This document shows positions 46,002 to 53,828 of a stretch of DNA of 64,000 nt, one piece after another. The notes beneath the pieces are model-generated. The model worked only from the letters and a program-made list of their open reading frames with translations, ran no database searches and was not told the origin of the DNA. The stretch spans positions 186,001-250,000 of the forward strand of contig NZ_BSEJ01000002.1 of NCBI RefSeq assembly GCF_027921765.1, written 5' to 3'. The translations under genes and the position numbers were made by a program. Every line of letters begins with the position of its first letter. The first letter of the stretch is position 1. Origin of the DNA: Microbacterium barkeri. Its GTDB lineage: Bacteria > Actinomycetota > Actinomycetes > Actinomycetales > Microbacteriaceae.

Positions 46002-46622
46002 CTCGACCTCAGCACTCAGGCCGAGCGCCTCGTCGCTCTCCTGGACCACTGGCATCTCCTCGCGCCGCACGTCGTTGCGCACGACATCGGCGGCGCCGTC
46101 GCACTCGGGGCGCATCTGCTGCGCGGCACCGACTACGGGAGCCTGTTCCTCTGGGATGCGGTCACGCTCGACCCCTGGGGCTCTCCGTTCTTCCGCCTCG
46201 TCGCCGACCATGCCGGCGTGTTCGCCCAGTTGCCGCCGGCCCTTCACGCCGCGCTGGTGAAGGAGTACATCGCGGGTGCGATCGGCGACCGCCTGCCGCC
46301 GTCCGCGCTCGACGCGCTCGCGGCGCCATGGCTCGATGCGGATGGCCAACCGGCCTTCTACCGGCAGATCGCTGCTCTCGACCCGGCCGACACGCGACCG
46401 CTCGTGACGCGCCTGCACGCCGTGCGGTGTCGGACGCGCATCGGATGGGGATCGCGTGATCCCTGGCTGCCCGTCGCGCAGGCATATGAGCTTCAGGCAG
46501 CTGTGCCTGGTCGGCCCTCCGTGGTCGAGCTCGAGGGGGTCGGGCATCTGGCACCCCTTGAGGATCCGGCGTCGGTCTCGAGCGCCGTCCTCACGTGGCT
46601 CGCGGAGCAGGAGCAGGCCTGA
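46002..46622 (+). pseudogene. Alpha/beta hydrolase, N-terminally truncated
   Basis: The frame from about 46002 reads LDLSTQAERLVALLDHWHLL, then APHVVAHDIGGAVALGAHLL, the nucleophile-elbow region of an alpha/beta hydrolase with HDIGG as in dehalogenase-like members. LWDAVTLDPWGSPFFRLVAD and the C-terminal Asp/His segments (VGHLAPLEDPASVSSAV) follow. A complete protein would have about 70-80 more residues with the HG oxyanion motif; here the frame begins at the deletion point and has no start codon before 46218 (a GTG). The C-terminal two thirds looks intact, so inactivation is recent. Confidence 0.75.
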
Positions 46623-46642
46623 CCCCGGCGCGCCTAACGCCC

Positions 46643-47698
46643 CTACCGCTCTCCGAGCAGCGCGCGCTTCGCCGGCGCGGGAAGCTCGAACACGACCCGC
46701 GCGGGTGTGCGCATGACGAGCTCGTAGACCGCGACCGACAGGATGGCGATGGCGAGCGTCACGAGCAGCGGCGCGAGCGAGCGGATGACCGGGCGGTCGA
46801 TCACGAGACCCCAGTTCGGCACGCGCGACAGCAGCTCGAGCAGGAGTCCGTGCAGGACGTAGATCGGCAGGGTCCGCCGCCCGATCCACGCGAGCGCCCG
46901 GCCGACGGGCCGCACCCGGCAGATCACCGCCATGAGCAGCAGGAGCAGGATGGCTGCGGCCGCGTCGCGAGGCACCGACAGCACCGCGCCGACGTGCGGA
47001 TCCCCCATGGCCATGATGCCGCCCGCGCCCAGGTATACGGCGAGCGCGCCGAGCGCGAACGGGAGGTGCCGCGACGCGACGCGCTCGCGCAGCCACGTCG
47101 ATCCGTAGACGCCGATCGCGAAGAAGACGGCGTACCGCATGAGGTTGCGGTACTGGTCGTTGTTGTCGGCGACCGGCACGTAGTGGCTGCAGATCGACAC
47201 GACGACGAGCGTCACGAGGACGAGCGCGGGGTCGACCCTGCGCAGCGTCGCCAGGAGGGCGGTCCATACGGCGAGCGCGAACACGTACCAGAGGAGCGTC
47301 TTCGGCAGGACGAGCTCGTTGAGGTACGCGTCCCAGCGGATGGCACCGGTCCCGCCGAGCGGGCCGGTCCAGACGTACGCGCCGACGAGCCCGGCATAGA
47401 GCGCGAACGCGAGGAGCCACACCGCGTAGAGCCAGTACGACGAGGCGACCGACACGCGCACGGTGCGGTCGGACCATCCGTGACGGATCCGTCGGGCGAG
47501 CAGCAGGCCGCTCAGCATCGCGAGCCCCGGGATGCGGAACGGCGTCATCGCGTCGATGAACCACGACCAGAAGCCCGTGGATGCTCCGGGCTGCAGATGC
47601 CCGAGGTAGCTCGACAGCGTCGTGTGCATGAGCACGACGCCGAGCACGCAGATGCCGCGGGCCGCGTCGATCCACACGATGCGCTCGGTCCGGGCCAT
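46643..47698 (-). CDS. Acyltransferase family 3 membrane protein
   Basis: A 351-residue protein with about ten helices, of the OafA/WecH group. It begins MARTERIVWIDAARGICVLG, which carries the family-typical D-x-x-R-G motif, and GVVLMHTTLSSYLG supplies the conserved His. Later pieces are RTLPIYVLHGLLLELLSR. Such enzymes acetylate or succinylate polysaccharide sugars at the membrane. The ATG at 47698 is the family start; the longer frame is unsupported. It may decorate the EPS made by the neighbouring transferases. Confidence 0.88.
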   Translation of the reverse strand: MARTERIVWIDAARGICVLGVVLMHTTLSSYLGHLQPGASTGFWSWFIDAMTPFRIPGLAMLSGLLLARRIRHGWSDRTVRVSVASSYWLYAVWLLAFALYAGLVGAYVWTGPLGGTGAIRWDAYLNELVLPKTLLWYVFALAVWTALLATLRRVDPALVLVTLVVVSICSHYVPVADNNDQYRNLMRYAVFFAIGVYGSTWLRERVASRHLPFALGALAVYLGAGGIMAMGDPHVGAVLSVPRDAAAAILLLLLMAVICRVRPVGRALAWIGRRTLPIYVLHGLLLELLSRVPNWGLVIDRPVIRSLAPLLVTLAIAILSVAVYELVMRTPARVVFELPAPAKRALLGER

Positions 47699-47744
47699 GC
47701 GCCCCAGCCTATGCGGGAGGGTTCGGATGGCCGGGGCCCGGCCG

Positions 47745-48212
47745 TCACGGCTCCTCGGCACGCTCCGCATCGCCGCGCCCGGTCAGCGCCGCGATCATGC
47801 TCCGCAGGGCAGACCGCGCCGCCTCCTGCTCCTGCGGGGTCATCCCGCCGACCATCCGGTCCTCGACCGCGCGGACGGCGGTGCTCGCCGCTTCGAGGCG
47901 CTCCCGGCCGAGCGGGGTGAGCTCCGCGGGCAGCGCCCTCCCCACGCGGGCTTCCGCCGGCCTTGTCACCGAGCCGTCCTGCTCGAGGGTCTGCAGCAGC
48001 ACGTTCATCGACTGACGCGTCACGAACGCCCCGCGTGCGAGTTCGGAGTTCGACAGGCCCGGCCGCTGCGCGAGCAGCTCGAGGCAGGCGTAGTGCGTCA
48101 CCGTCATCCCGAGCGGTCGGAGCACGGCCTCCATGGCCGAACGGAGCGCGGAGGACGCCTCCTTCAGCAGATAGCCGAGGGATGTCTCGAGATCGATCAC
48201 ATCTTGACTCAT
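47745..48212 (-). CDS. MarR-family transcriptional regulator
   Basis: The 155-residue protein has the MarR winged-helix core: TVTHYACLELLAQRPGLSNS, ELARGAFVTRQSMNVLLQTL and the wing VTRPAEARVGRALPAELTPL. It is divergent from a VOC-family enzyme across a 53-nt region that contains two palindromes, the first overlapping its own start codon; autoregulation and control of the VOC gene are therefore likely. The only strong ribosome-binding site (AAGGAGG) lies 18 nt before the ATG, with the palindrome in between. Confidence 0.92.
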   Translation of the reverse strand: MSQDVIDLETSLGYLLKEASSALRSAMEAVLRPLGMTVTHYACLELLAQRPGLSNSELARGAFVTRQSMNVLLQTLEQDGSVTRPAEARVGRALPAELTPLGRERLEAASTAVRAVEDRMVGGMTPQEQEAARSALRSMIAALTGRGDAERAEEP

Positions 48213-48252
48213 GTCAGAAGTCTGACATAGCCTCCTTGTCAGTTATCTGACA
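48212..48252. promoter_or_regulatory. Pair of palindromic MarR operators
   Basis: Two 16-bp palindromes share half-sites TGTCAG/CTGACA: TGTCAGAAGTCTGACA (48212-48227, perfect) and TGTCAGTTATCTGACA (48237-48252), centred 25 bp apart in the divergent region. The first includes the MarR start codon, the second ends just before the VOC gene's AAAGGAG. Confidence 0.85.
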
Positions 48253-48265
48253 CAAAGGAGCAGAC

Positions 48266-48634
48266 ATGCCCGTCACCGGCCCCGATTTCATCTCCCTGCA
48301 GGTGCGCGACCTCGAGACGTCGCAGGCGTTCTACGAGCAGCACCTCGGTCTCGTGCGGTCACCCGCAGGGCCGCCGCACGCCGTCGTCTTCGAGACGAGT
48401 CCGATCGCGTTCGCCCTGCGCGACATCGTGCCCGGAACCGACCTGGAGTCGGCCGCGCAGCCGGGCATCGGCACGGCGATCTGGCTCCACGCGACCGACA
48501 CGCAGGCGATCCACGACGCGCTCGCCGATGCGGGTCACACGATCGTCTCCGCACCGATCGACGGCCCGTTCGGGCGCACCTTCACCTTCGCGGATCCCGA
48601 CGGCTACCACGTCACGATCCACGACCGGGCGTAG
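48266..48634 (+). CDS. VOC-superfamily (glyoxalase/dioxygenase-like) protein
   Basis: A 122-residue protein with two beta-alpha-beta-beta-beta modules. It begins MPVTGPDFISLQVRDLETSQ and AFYEQHLGLVRSPAGPPHAV; the second module ends GPFGRTFTFADPDGYHVTIH, including the usual D-P-D-G-Y-x-x-x-x-H. The pattern matches glyoxalase/bleomycin-resistance/dioxygenase proteins, which bind a divalent metal. The position beside a MarR gene suggests that a toxic electrophile or drug induces it. The ATG is preceded by AAAGGAG. The reaction is not known. Confidence 0.9.
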   Translation: MPVTGPDFISLQVRDLETSQAFYEQHLGLVRSPAGPPHAVVFETSPIAFALRDIVPGTDLESAAQPGIGTAIWLHATDTQAIHDALADAGHTIVSAPIDGPFGRTFTFADPDGYHVTIHDRA

Positions 48635-48635
48635 G

Positions 48636-48666
48636 CGAGGAGGGGCGCTCCGGCGCCCCTTCCTCA
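48636..48666. terminator. Bidirectional terminator between VOC and GT4 genes
   Basis: GAGGAGGGGCGC pairs with GCGCCCCTTCCTC (one bulged base) across TCCG, in the 29-nt gap of two convergent genes. It reaches the last codon of the glycosyltransferase. Confidence 0.6.
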
Positions 48667-49761
48667 CACGTTCCGCTCGACGAACCCCTGGATCTCGCGG
48701 GCGAAGACGTCTTCACCGAACCGCTGTGCGCGCACCCGGCACTCCGCCGGCGACGAGGCGAGCGCCTTGTCGACCGCCGCGCGCAGCTCCGACGGGGAGT
48801 CCCAGTCGTGCACGTGCGCCCCCGTGACGCCATCGAGCACCGACTCGACCGCTCCCCCGATGGCGTTCGCGAGCACGGGCGTGCCGGCCGCCATAGCCTC
48901 GACCGGGATGATCCCGAAGTCCTCGATGGGCGCGAAGACGAGCGCCGAGGCGCGCTGCAGGATGGCGGTCAGCAGCGGATTCGACGGATGGTGCACGAAG
49001 GTCACCGCGCCGGGGTACGTCTCGTCGGCGATCGTGCGGAGCCGGTCTTCGTCGGGCCCCGATCCGGCGAGCACGACCGGCAGTCCGGAAGCGCGGCCGG
49101 CGGCGATCGCCGCATCGAGGCGCTTGTACGGCACGAAGCGCGAGAACCCGAGGATGAACGAATCCGGCAGCGCGTCGAGTTGATCCTGCTCGGCCGCCGT
49201 CAGGTCGGGCTCCTCGCCGAAGCCGTGGACCGCGACGGGCGGGTAGATGACCTCCGACTCGCGCTCCCACGCGTCGGCGATCCGGTCGGCAATGAAGCGG
49301 CTGTTCGCCGCGATCGCGACAGGCTCCTGCGCGCGTTTGCGGTCCAGCGGCTTCAGCGCTGCCGACACCGCGCGGATGGGCAGGCTGTCGCCTCGTCCGT
49401 CGAGCTCGGGCACCCAGATATAGCGCGCCGGCGTGTGCGTGTAGACGAGCTTCGGCACGTCGCGTGCCGGGCCGCCGAAGCGCGCGTGGTGCGCGAACAG
49501 GTGCGTGCTCGCGAGCACCCAGTCGGCGTCGCGCTCAGGGAGGTGACGCCACACCGTCGGCATGAACGGAAGGGCGAGCGCCTTGCGCCCTCGCAGCGGC
49601 GTGCGTGCGAGGACGGTCTCGTGGACGGGCTGCAGCCGGTCGCCGGCATCATTCCACAGGCACCAGCGCTCCGCCTCGGGGAAGACCTGCGCGATGGCCT
49701 CGAACACGTTCTCCGACCCGCCTGCGGGCGAGAGCCACTCGTGCACGATCAGACCACTCAC
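48664..49761 (-). CDS. Glycosyltransferase family 4 protein (WbaZ-like)
   Basis: A 365-residue GT-B enzyme. The N-terminal domain has LIVHEWLSPAGGSENVFEAI with the acceptor-loop GGSE; the donor domain has DSFILGFSRFVPYKRLDAAI and FAPIEDFGIIPVEAMAAGTP, which contains the E-x7-E motif. Close relatives in EPS clusters are mannosyltransferases, but the donor is inferred only loosely. The start is a GTG at 49761 with AAGGAG 6 nt upstream. It is in reverse orientation to the VOC gene and divergent from a polytopic membrane protein. Confidence 0.92.
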   Translation of the reverse strand: MSGLIVHEWLSPAGGSENVFEAIAQVFPEAERWCLWNDAGDRLQPVHETVLARTPLRGRKALALPFMPTVWRHLPERDADWVLASTHLFAHHARFGGPARDVPKLVYTHTPARYIWVPELDGRGDSLPIRAVSAALKPLDRKRAQEPVAIAANSRFIADRIADAWERESEVIYPPVAVHGFGEEPDLTAAEQDQLDALPDSFILGFSRFVPYKRLDAAIAAGRASGLPVVLAGSGPDEDRLRTIADETYPGAVTFVHHPSNPLLTAILQRASALVFAPIEDFGIIPVEAMAAGTPVLANAIGGAVESVLDGVTGAHVHDWDSPSELRAAVDKALASSPAECRVRAQRFGEDVFAREIQGFVERNV

Positions 49762-49967
49762 CGGTGTCTCCTTATTGAAGCTGTGGTCTCGATCCTATGG
49801 GCCGACGTCTGAGCGGATGCCTGAGGCAGCGGATGGCGCGCCGCGCGGGCAGGATGGGAGCGGCAGCACGTATCGGCGAGCGCTTCTCCTGCCCGGGCAG
49901 GTAGGTTCGGAGAGAAGTGCACGACGACCTGCACGCAGAACATCCTCAGTTCGAAGGCCCTCCACCC

Positions 49968-51293
49968 ATGCGCACAGTCCGAGCTGCTCTTTCCGGATCC
50001 ATAGGGGCCTGGCGCTGGATCCTCGCGGTTGCGGGGCTGTTCGTCGGGCTTCAGGCTCTGTTCCTGCTGCTCCTCGTGCTCGCGCACTCGATCCCCGCGG
50101 TGTTCATCTACAGCGAGCTCGCAACCGACATCGCCGACGGGCTCTGGACGACCGCCGACCACCCGTCTGACGGGATCTCGCACCGCGGGCTCTCAGACGC
50201 GTACACGGACTGCATCGTCCTGACAGCGGGGCTCTCCTCTCACACGGCGACCGCAATCGATCCTCTCTGGTCGGCACTGACCTTCCCACACCTCGGCAGC
50301 TGCGAGCCGGCAGTGGCGGGTGTTAAGGCGCTAAGCACGGGCGGCATACCGGCCATCGAGGGAACGTACGGGCGGTACTGGGGCGGGTTCGCCGTGCTGA
50401 CGCGGCCGCTTCTCGCCCTCGGGGGGATTGGCGCAGTGCGGATAGCCGCGGTGCTGCTCGTGGGCGCCGCGGTCGCCATTCTGCTCGTCGTCGCACGTCG
50501 ACGGATCGGAATCCTCCCCGCGATCGCGTTGCTGACTCCGGTTCTCGTGTCGACGAACTTCATGACGCAGTCAACGACCGGCTTCTCGCATCTCATCGAG
50601 TTCTCGATCGCCCTGCTCGGTGGTGCACTCGGGTTCACCGTCGGCGCGCGAAGCTCTTGGACGATCGCTGCCGGAGGCATGGTCGCGGGCGCCTTGTTCG
50701 TCTTCGTCGATTTCCTTCACAATCCGCCGATCGCGTGGATGCTCTTCGTCTTCGGCGCCGTTGCAGTGCGCCTGGAGTCCCATCCAAGCTCGCGTCGCAG
50801 CGGAGCGAAAGCTCTCATCGCTGCGACAGTCAGCTGGCTTGCCGGCTACGGTGCGACCTGGGCCGCGCGGTGGATGATCGGTCTCGCAAGCGGGGCGGTG
50901 GCGTGGGACGAGCTCTCGGGCAAGGTCAGCCGCTGGACCAGCGGGACGGACGACGCCATTGATCTGCCGAGCGGCCCCGGCGCCGCAACCAAGATCAATG
51001 CGGGGTTCTGGCTCGACGTTCCGACCGCGTTACCTGTCGCGCTCGCGGTTCTGGGTCTTCTCGCCTGGGCTGTCGTCACGCTAGTGCGCACGCACGATCG
51101 CTTGGCTGCACGGCGGATGGCACTGCTAGCTGCGCCTGCACTCCTGGCCATCGTGTGGCTGGAGGCGCTGTCGGGCCACTCCACGTGGCATGCATTCTTC
51201 GTCTACCGTGCGCTACCCATGGCGGCCGGAGTGGTCGCGGCGAGCGCCGTCATGACGGCGCTCGCCCGCCGCTTACTCGCAGCCCGGAGTTGA
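49968..51293 (+). CDS. Polytopic membrane protein of unknown function
   Basis: A 441-residue protein that I do not recognise. It has about 10 hydrophobic segments, a long extracytoplasmic loop after helix 1 (residues ~45-115) with two Cys residues, and no obvious catalytic motif. The topology (a first helix, long loop, then a helix bundle) resembles GT-C-like or Wzy-type EPS proteins, but no family motif is visible. GC content is a little lower than in the surrounding glycosyltransferase genes. I use the ATG at 49968; a GTG at 49917 would add 17 residues. Its end overlaps the convergent DUF4012 gene by 21 nt. Confidence 0.8.
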   Translation: MRTVRAALSGSIGAWRWILAVAGLFVGLQALFLLLLVLAHSIPAVFIYSELATDIADGLWTTADHPSDGISHRGLSDAYTDCIVLTAGLSSHTATAIDPLWSALTFPHLGSCEPAVAGVKALSTGGIPAIEGTYGRYWGGFAVLTRPLLALGGIGAVRIAAVLLVGAAVAILLVVARRRIGILPAIALLTPVLVSTNFMTQSTTGFSHLIEFSIALLGGALGFTVGARSSWTIAAGGMVAGALFVFVDFLHNPPIAWMLFVFGAVAVRLESHPSSRRSGAKALIAATVSWLAGYGATWAARWMIGLASGAVAWDELSGKVSRWTSGTDDAIDLPSGPGAATKINAGFWLDVPTALPVALAVLGLLAWAVVTLVRTHDRLAARRMALLAAPALLAIVWLEALSGHSTWHAFFVYRALPMAAGVVAASAVMTALARRLLAARS

Positions 51294-53105
51294 GGTCTCG
51301 ACCGGCACCTTCTTGACAAGAGGCGTGTGCACGACGTCGAGTGGCCCGTACTCCTGCCCCTCGGCCCCGGCGAAGGTGACCTCGATCGTATGAGACGTAG
51401 CTGGCTGGTTCTCGATCAGCACTCGGACCGCGGGCCGTCCCTCGTCCATCGTCCCGGCAACTGGCACGTAGTCCTGGCCGTCGACCTTCGCGGACACGTA
51501 CGTACCGCCGACCGGGCCGTAGAAGACCAGGTCCGTGGCTTTCACACCGCGGTCGTAGTAGCGCCCCGTCGAGATATACGCAGGCAGACCCGCGACCTCA
51601 CCCGGCTGCAACGTGTAGTTGTAGGTCGCTTTCGTCGTAAAGGTAGGCGCCTCCTCCGTCTCGCAGACGTCGCTTGCCGCTTCAATGCTCATATCGGCGT
51701 AGTAGTCGAGCTTGCCCTCTGTGGTGTCGTTCACGAACACGGCCAGCGCAGTCGCGTCCTCGTTGTCGGCGGGCAGTGGGTTCGAGAGGGTCGTGCCCTG
51801 CACTGCCTTTGATTCGACAGGGTCGGTCGAGGCGAAGTAGATGCGCCCCTCCGCTCCGGCTTTGCCGAACGCCTGGGCGAGCTTCACGATGTCGGCCGAA
51901 CCACTTGTGATCTTGTCGAAGACGCCGCCTGCAGCGGCAGCAAAGTACGCATCCTGCGCAGCGAAGTCCTCGCGGCTCTGGTTGGGATACTTAAAGTAGA
52001 CGCCATTGAGCAACAGCTGCACCGCGTTCTCCGACGTCAATTGCTCTCCGTCAGGAAGGCCCACGCTTCCGGTCGCCTTGAGGATGTAGCTCAACGCAAC
52101 GGGGTCGAGCGAGAGCACGCCCACGCCAGGATCGCCGTATTTTTCTTGCCAGAACGCCTGCACGAGTCGCGCCGTCTCGTCAAAGCTCGGCGACATCGTC
52201 GTATCCTGGATGAACTTTCCGACGCGCGTCCCGTACAGAGCCTCCGTCCCCGGATCGAGGTCGACAATCGGCTCGGGCCGGTCATTGTTGAAATTAGTCG
52301 ATGCCGCCTGCTGCGAGATCGAGATGCGCCCCTGATCCGCCGTGAGCATCATCAGCGAAGCTGGGTTTCCGCCAGTAGTCCGAGCTTCAGCGTTGTTCTG
52401 GACGATAACGATGTACTTGCGAGGACCGTCAGCCCCGAGCATCGTCGGGAGATGCGGCATGAGATCATCGAGCCGTACAAGCGTCGGCCACAGCGCGCCG
52501 ACAGCACCCGTGAGCTGACCGACCGCCGACTCGACAGGTGGGAGAAGAGTGGCCGTATCGATCGCCGAGAGGTCGATCTGCACCTTCTCTGTGGCGACAG
52601 CCGCTTGCGAGATCGGCTCGGCGAGCGAGCGGACGGCGTCGAGGTTGACCGCGCCGTCCTTCGGCCCGATCGCGGTGACATCCACCCCCGCGAAGGGCCT
52701 GAGGGCCTCGCGCACCAGGTCATCCGCCGCTGCGGCCGCGAGCCGCACCGACTGGATGTCGTCGCCGACCACGGGAAGCCACTCCACACCGCGCCAGAGG
52801 ATGTGGCCCGTGCTCGTGCGCGCGGCCTGCGTCTTCTCGGCGACCTCACCCACGAGCGCCTGAGCACCCGCGGTGTCGCCCGAGGCGACCTTGTCCTGCA
52901 CCTGTCCCGCGAGCGGGATGACATCTTCCAGGGCGTTCTTCGCCATGAACGCGCTCACGCCGAGCACGGCAAGATACGCGAGCACGAAGATCGGAATCCC
53001 CCACCCGAGCCAACGTCGGAGGAGCTTCCTGCGACGCGACGCCTTCTGTCTGGGCACCGGGGTGGCGTCGGTGCGAGACGACTCGCTTTGATTCCTCGGG
53101 CTCAT
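51273..53105 (-). CDS. DUF4012 family membrane protein (copy 2)
   Basis: The 610-residue protein starts MSPRNQSESSRTDATPVPRQ, has a basic stretch and one membrane helix at about 33-55, then an extracellular DUF4012 domain. ADGPRKYIVIVQNNAEARTT, VLSLDPVALSYILKATGSVG and YFASTDPVESKAVQG parallel the pieces of the copy at 22592-24676, without the long TQ-rich cytoplasmic region. Six residues from the C-terminus it ends TSTPGCE. Function is unknown; occurrence in EPS loci is the main clue. The 3' end overlaps the convergent membrane-protein gene by 21 nt. Confidence 0.86.
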   Translation of the reverse strand: MSPRNQSESSRTDATPVPRQKASRRRKLLRRWLGWGIPIFVLAYLAVLGVSAFMAKNALEDVIPLAGQVQDKVASGDTAGAQALVGEVAEKTQAARTSTGHILWRGVEWLPVVGDDIQSVRLAAAAADDLVREALRPFAGVDVTAIGPKDGAVNLDAVRSLAEPISQAAVATEKVQIDLSAIDTATLLPPVESAVGQLTGAVGALWPTLVRLDDLMPHLPTMLGADGPRKYIVIVQNNAEARTTGGNPASLMMLTADQGRISISQQAASTNFNNDRPEPIVDLDPGTEALYGTRVGKFIQDTTMSPSFDETARLVQAFWQEKYGDPGVGVLSLDPVALSYILKATGSVGLPDGEQLTSENAVQLLLNGVYFKYPNQSREDFAAQDAYFAAAAGGVFDKITSGSADIVKLAQAFGKAGAEGRIYFASTDPVESKAVQGTTLSNPLPADNEDATALAVFVNDTTEGKLDYYADMSIEAASDVCETEEAPTFTTKATYNYTLQPGEVAGLPAYISTGRYYDRGVKATDLVFYGPVGGTYVSAKVDGQDYVPVAGTMDEGRPAVRVLIENQPATSHTIEVTFAGAEGQEYGPLDVVHTPLVKKVPVETSTPGCE

Positions 53106-53236
53106 GGTGTTGCGCGACTCCTGGGCTCGGCCGGAGACCACGACCCACCGGTTCGTGGATGTCGTGGTCTGGTCTGCCCAGCATAGTTCGCGGGCCTAGG
53201 GCCGACCTGCGCGAACGCCCGGCGGACATATAGCTC

Positions 53237-53351
53237 TAGTGCACGGGGACGTTGATTGATCGGGTTGAAGTGATGTGACGAGAACTTCCCGGCGGACTTC
53301 TACCGCATCCGCTCGAACCAGGAGGTTCGCGTGTCTCACGCCAACGCGGCG
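53237..53351 (+). repeat. IS481-family left-end fragment (plus orientation)
   Basis: This fragment runs from a terminal TAGTGCACGGGG-like end to a transposase start, GTG at 53331 (MSHANAA). At 53277-53351 it matches the inverse complement of 53711-53785 at about 90%. Coding continues as unrelated sequence beyond MSHANAA, so the copy is truncated. Confidence 0.75.
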
Positions 53352-53731
53352 CGCACCTTGCGCCGAAGGCTCATCGATTCGGGAGAGCCGGTTCAGTCGA
53401 CAGCGCTTCAGCACTGCGTGGAGGGTCGAGGCCGGCATCCGACGCGTTCGGCGATCTGAACCGGCCCCAAAGCGCTTGCGGATCCGCAGGTGCACGATCT
53501 TCTTCACACGGTGCGTCGGGCTCTTGTTCGGATGCGCATCCGGGTGTGCGGGGACCGGTCGGCCATCACCGCCTCACCGAGCTCGACGCAGCGTCGCGCC
53601 CACTCCGCGGCCGTCGGCCAGGACACACAGAAGTAGTCCGCTGCCGCGGCGACCGTCCACTCCTCGTCGACGATCTTCTGGGCAAGGCGGAGCCTTTGGC
53701 GCGGGGTGAGCGCCGCGTTAGCGTGAGACAC
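53352..53731 (-). pseudogene. IS481-family transposase fragment, frameshifted
   Basis: From a GTG at 53731 the frame starts MSHANAALTPRQRLRLAQKI and continues VDEEWTVAAAADYFCVSWPT and AAEWARRCVELGEAVMADRS, the N-terminal HTH of IS481 transposases. The frame ends at about 53504. The family continues in another frame with KKIVHLRIRKRFGAGSDRRT and MPASTLHAVLKRCRLNRL to about 53352, where it meets the opposite-oriented end fragment. The catalytic DDE domain is missing. It cannot move by itself. Confidence 0.8.
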
Positions 53732-53828
53732 GAGAATCTCCTGGTTCGAGCGGACGCGGTAGAAGTCCTCCGGGAAGTTCTCGTCCCATCACGGCAACCA
53801 GATCGAACATCGTCCCGTGCACTACTGT
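53711..53828 (-). repeat. IS481-family left-end fragment (minus orientation)
   Basis: This is the start of the transposase plus the upstream terminal region, ending with the TAGTGCACGGGACGATG-type tip at about 53828. It is the inverted partner of 53237-53351. The tip lies at the stop codon of the neighbouring acyltransferase gene. Confidence 0.75.
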
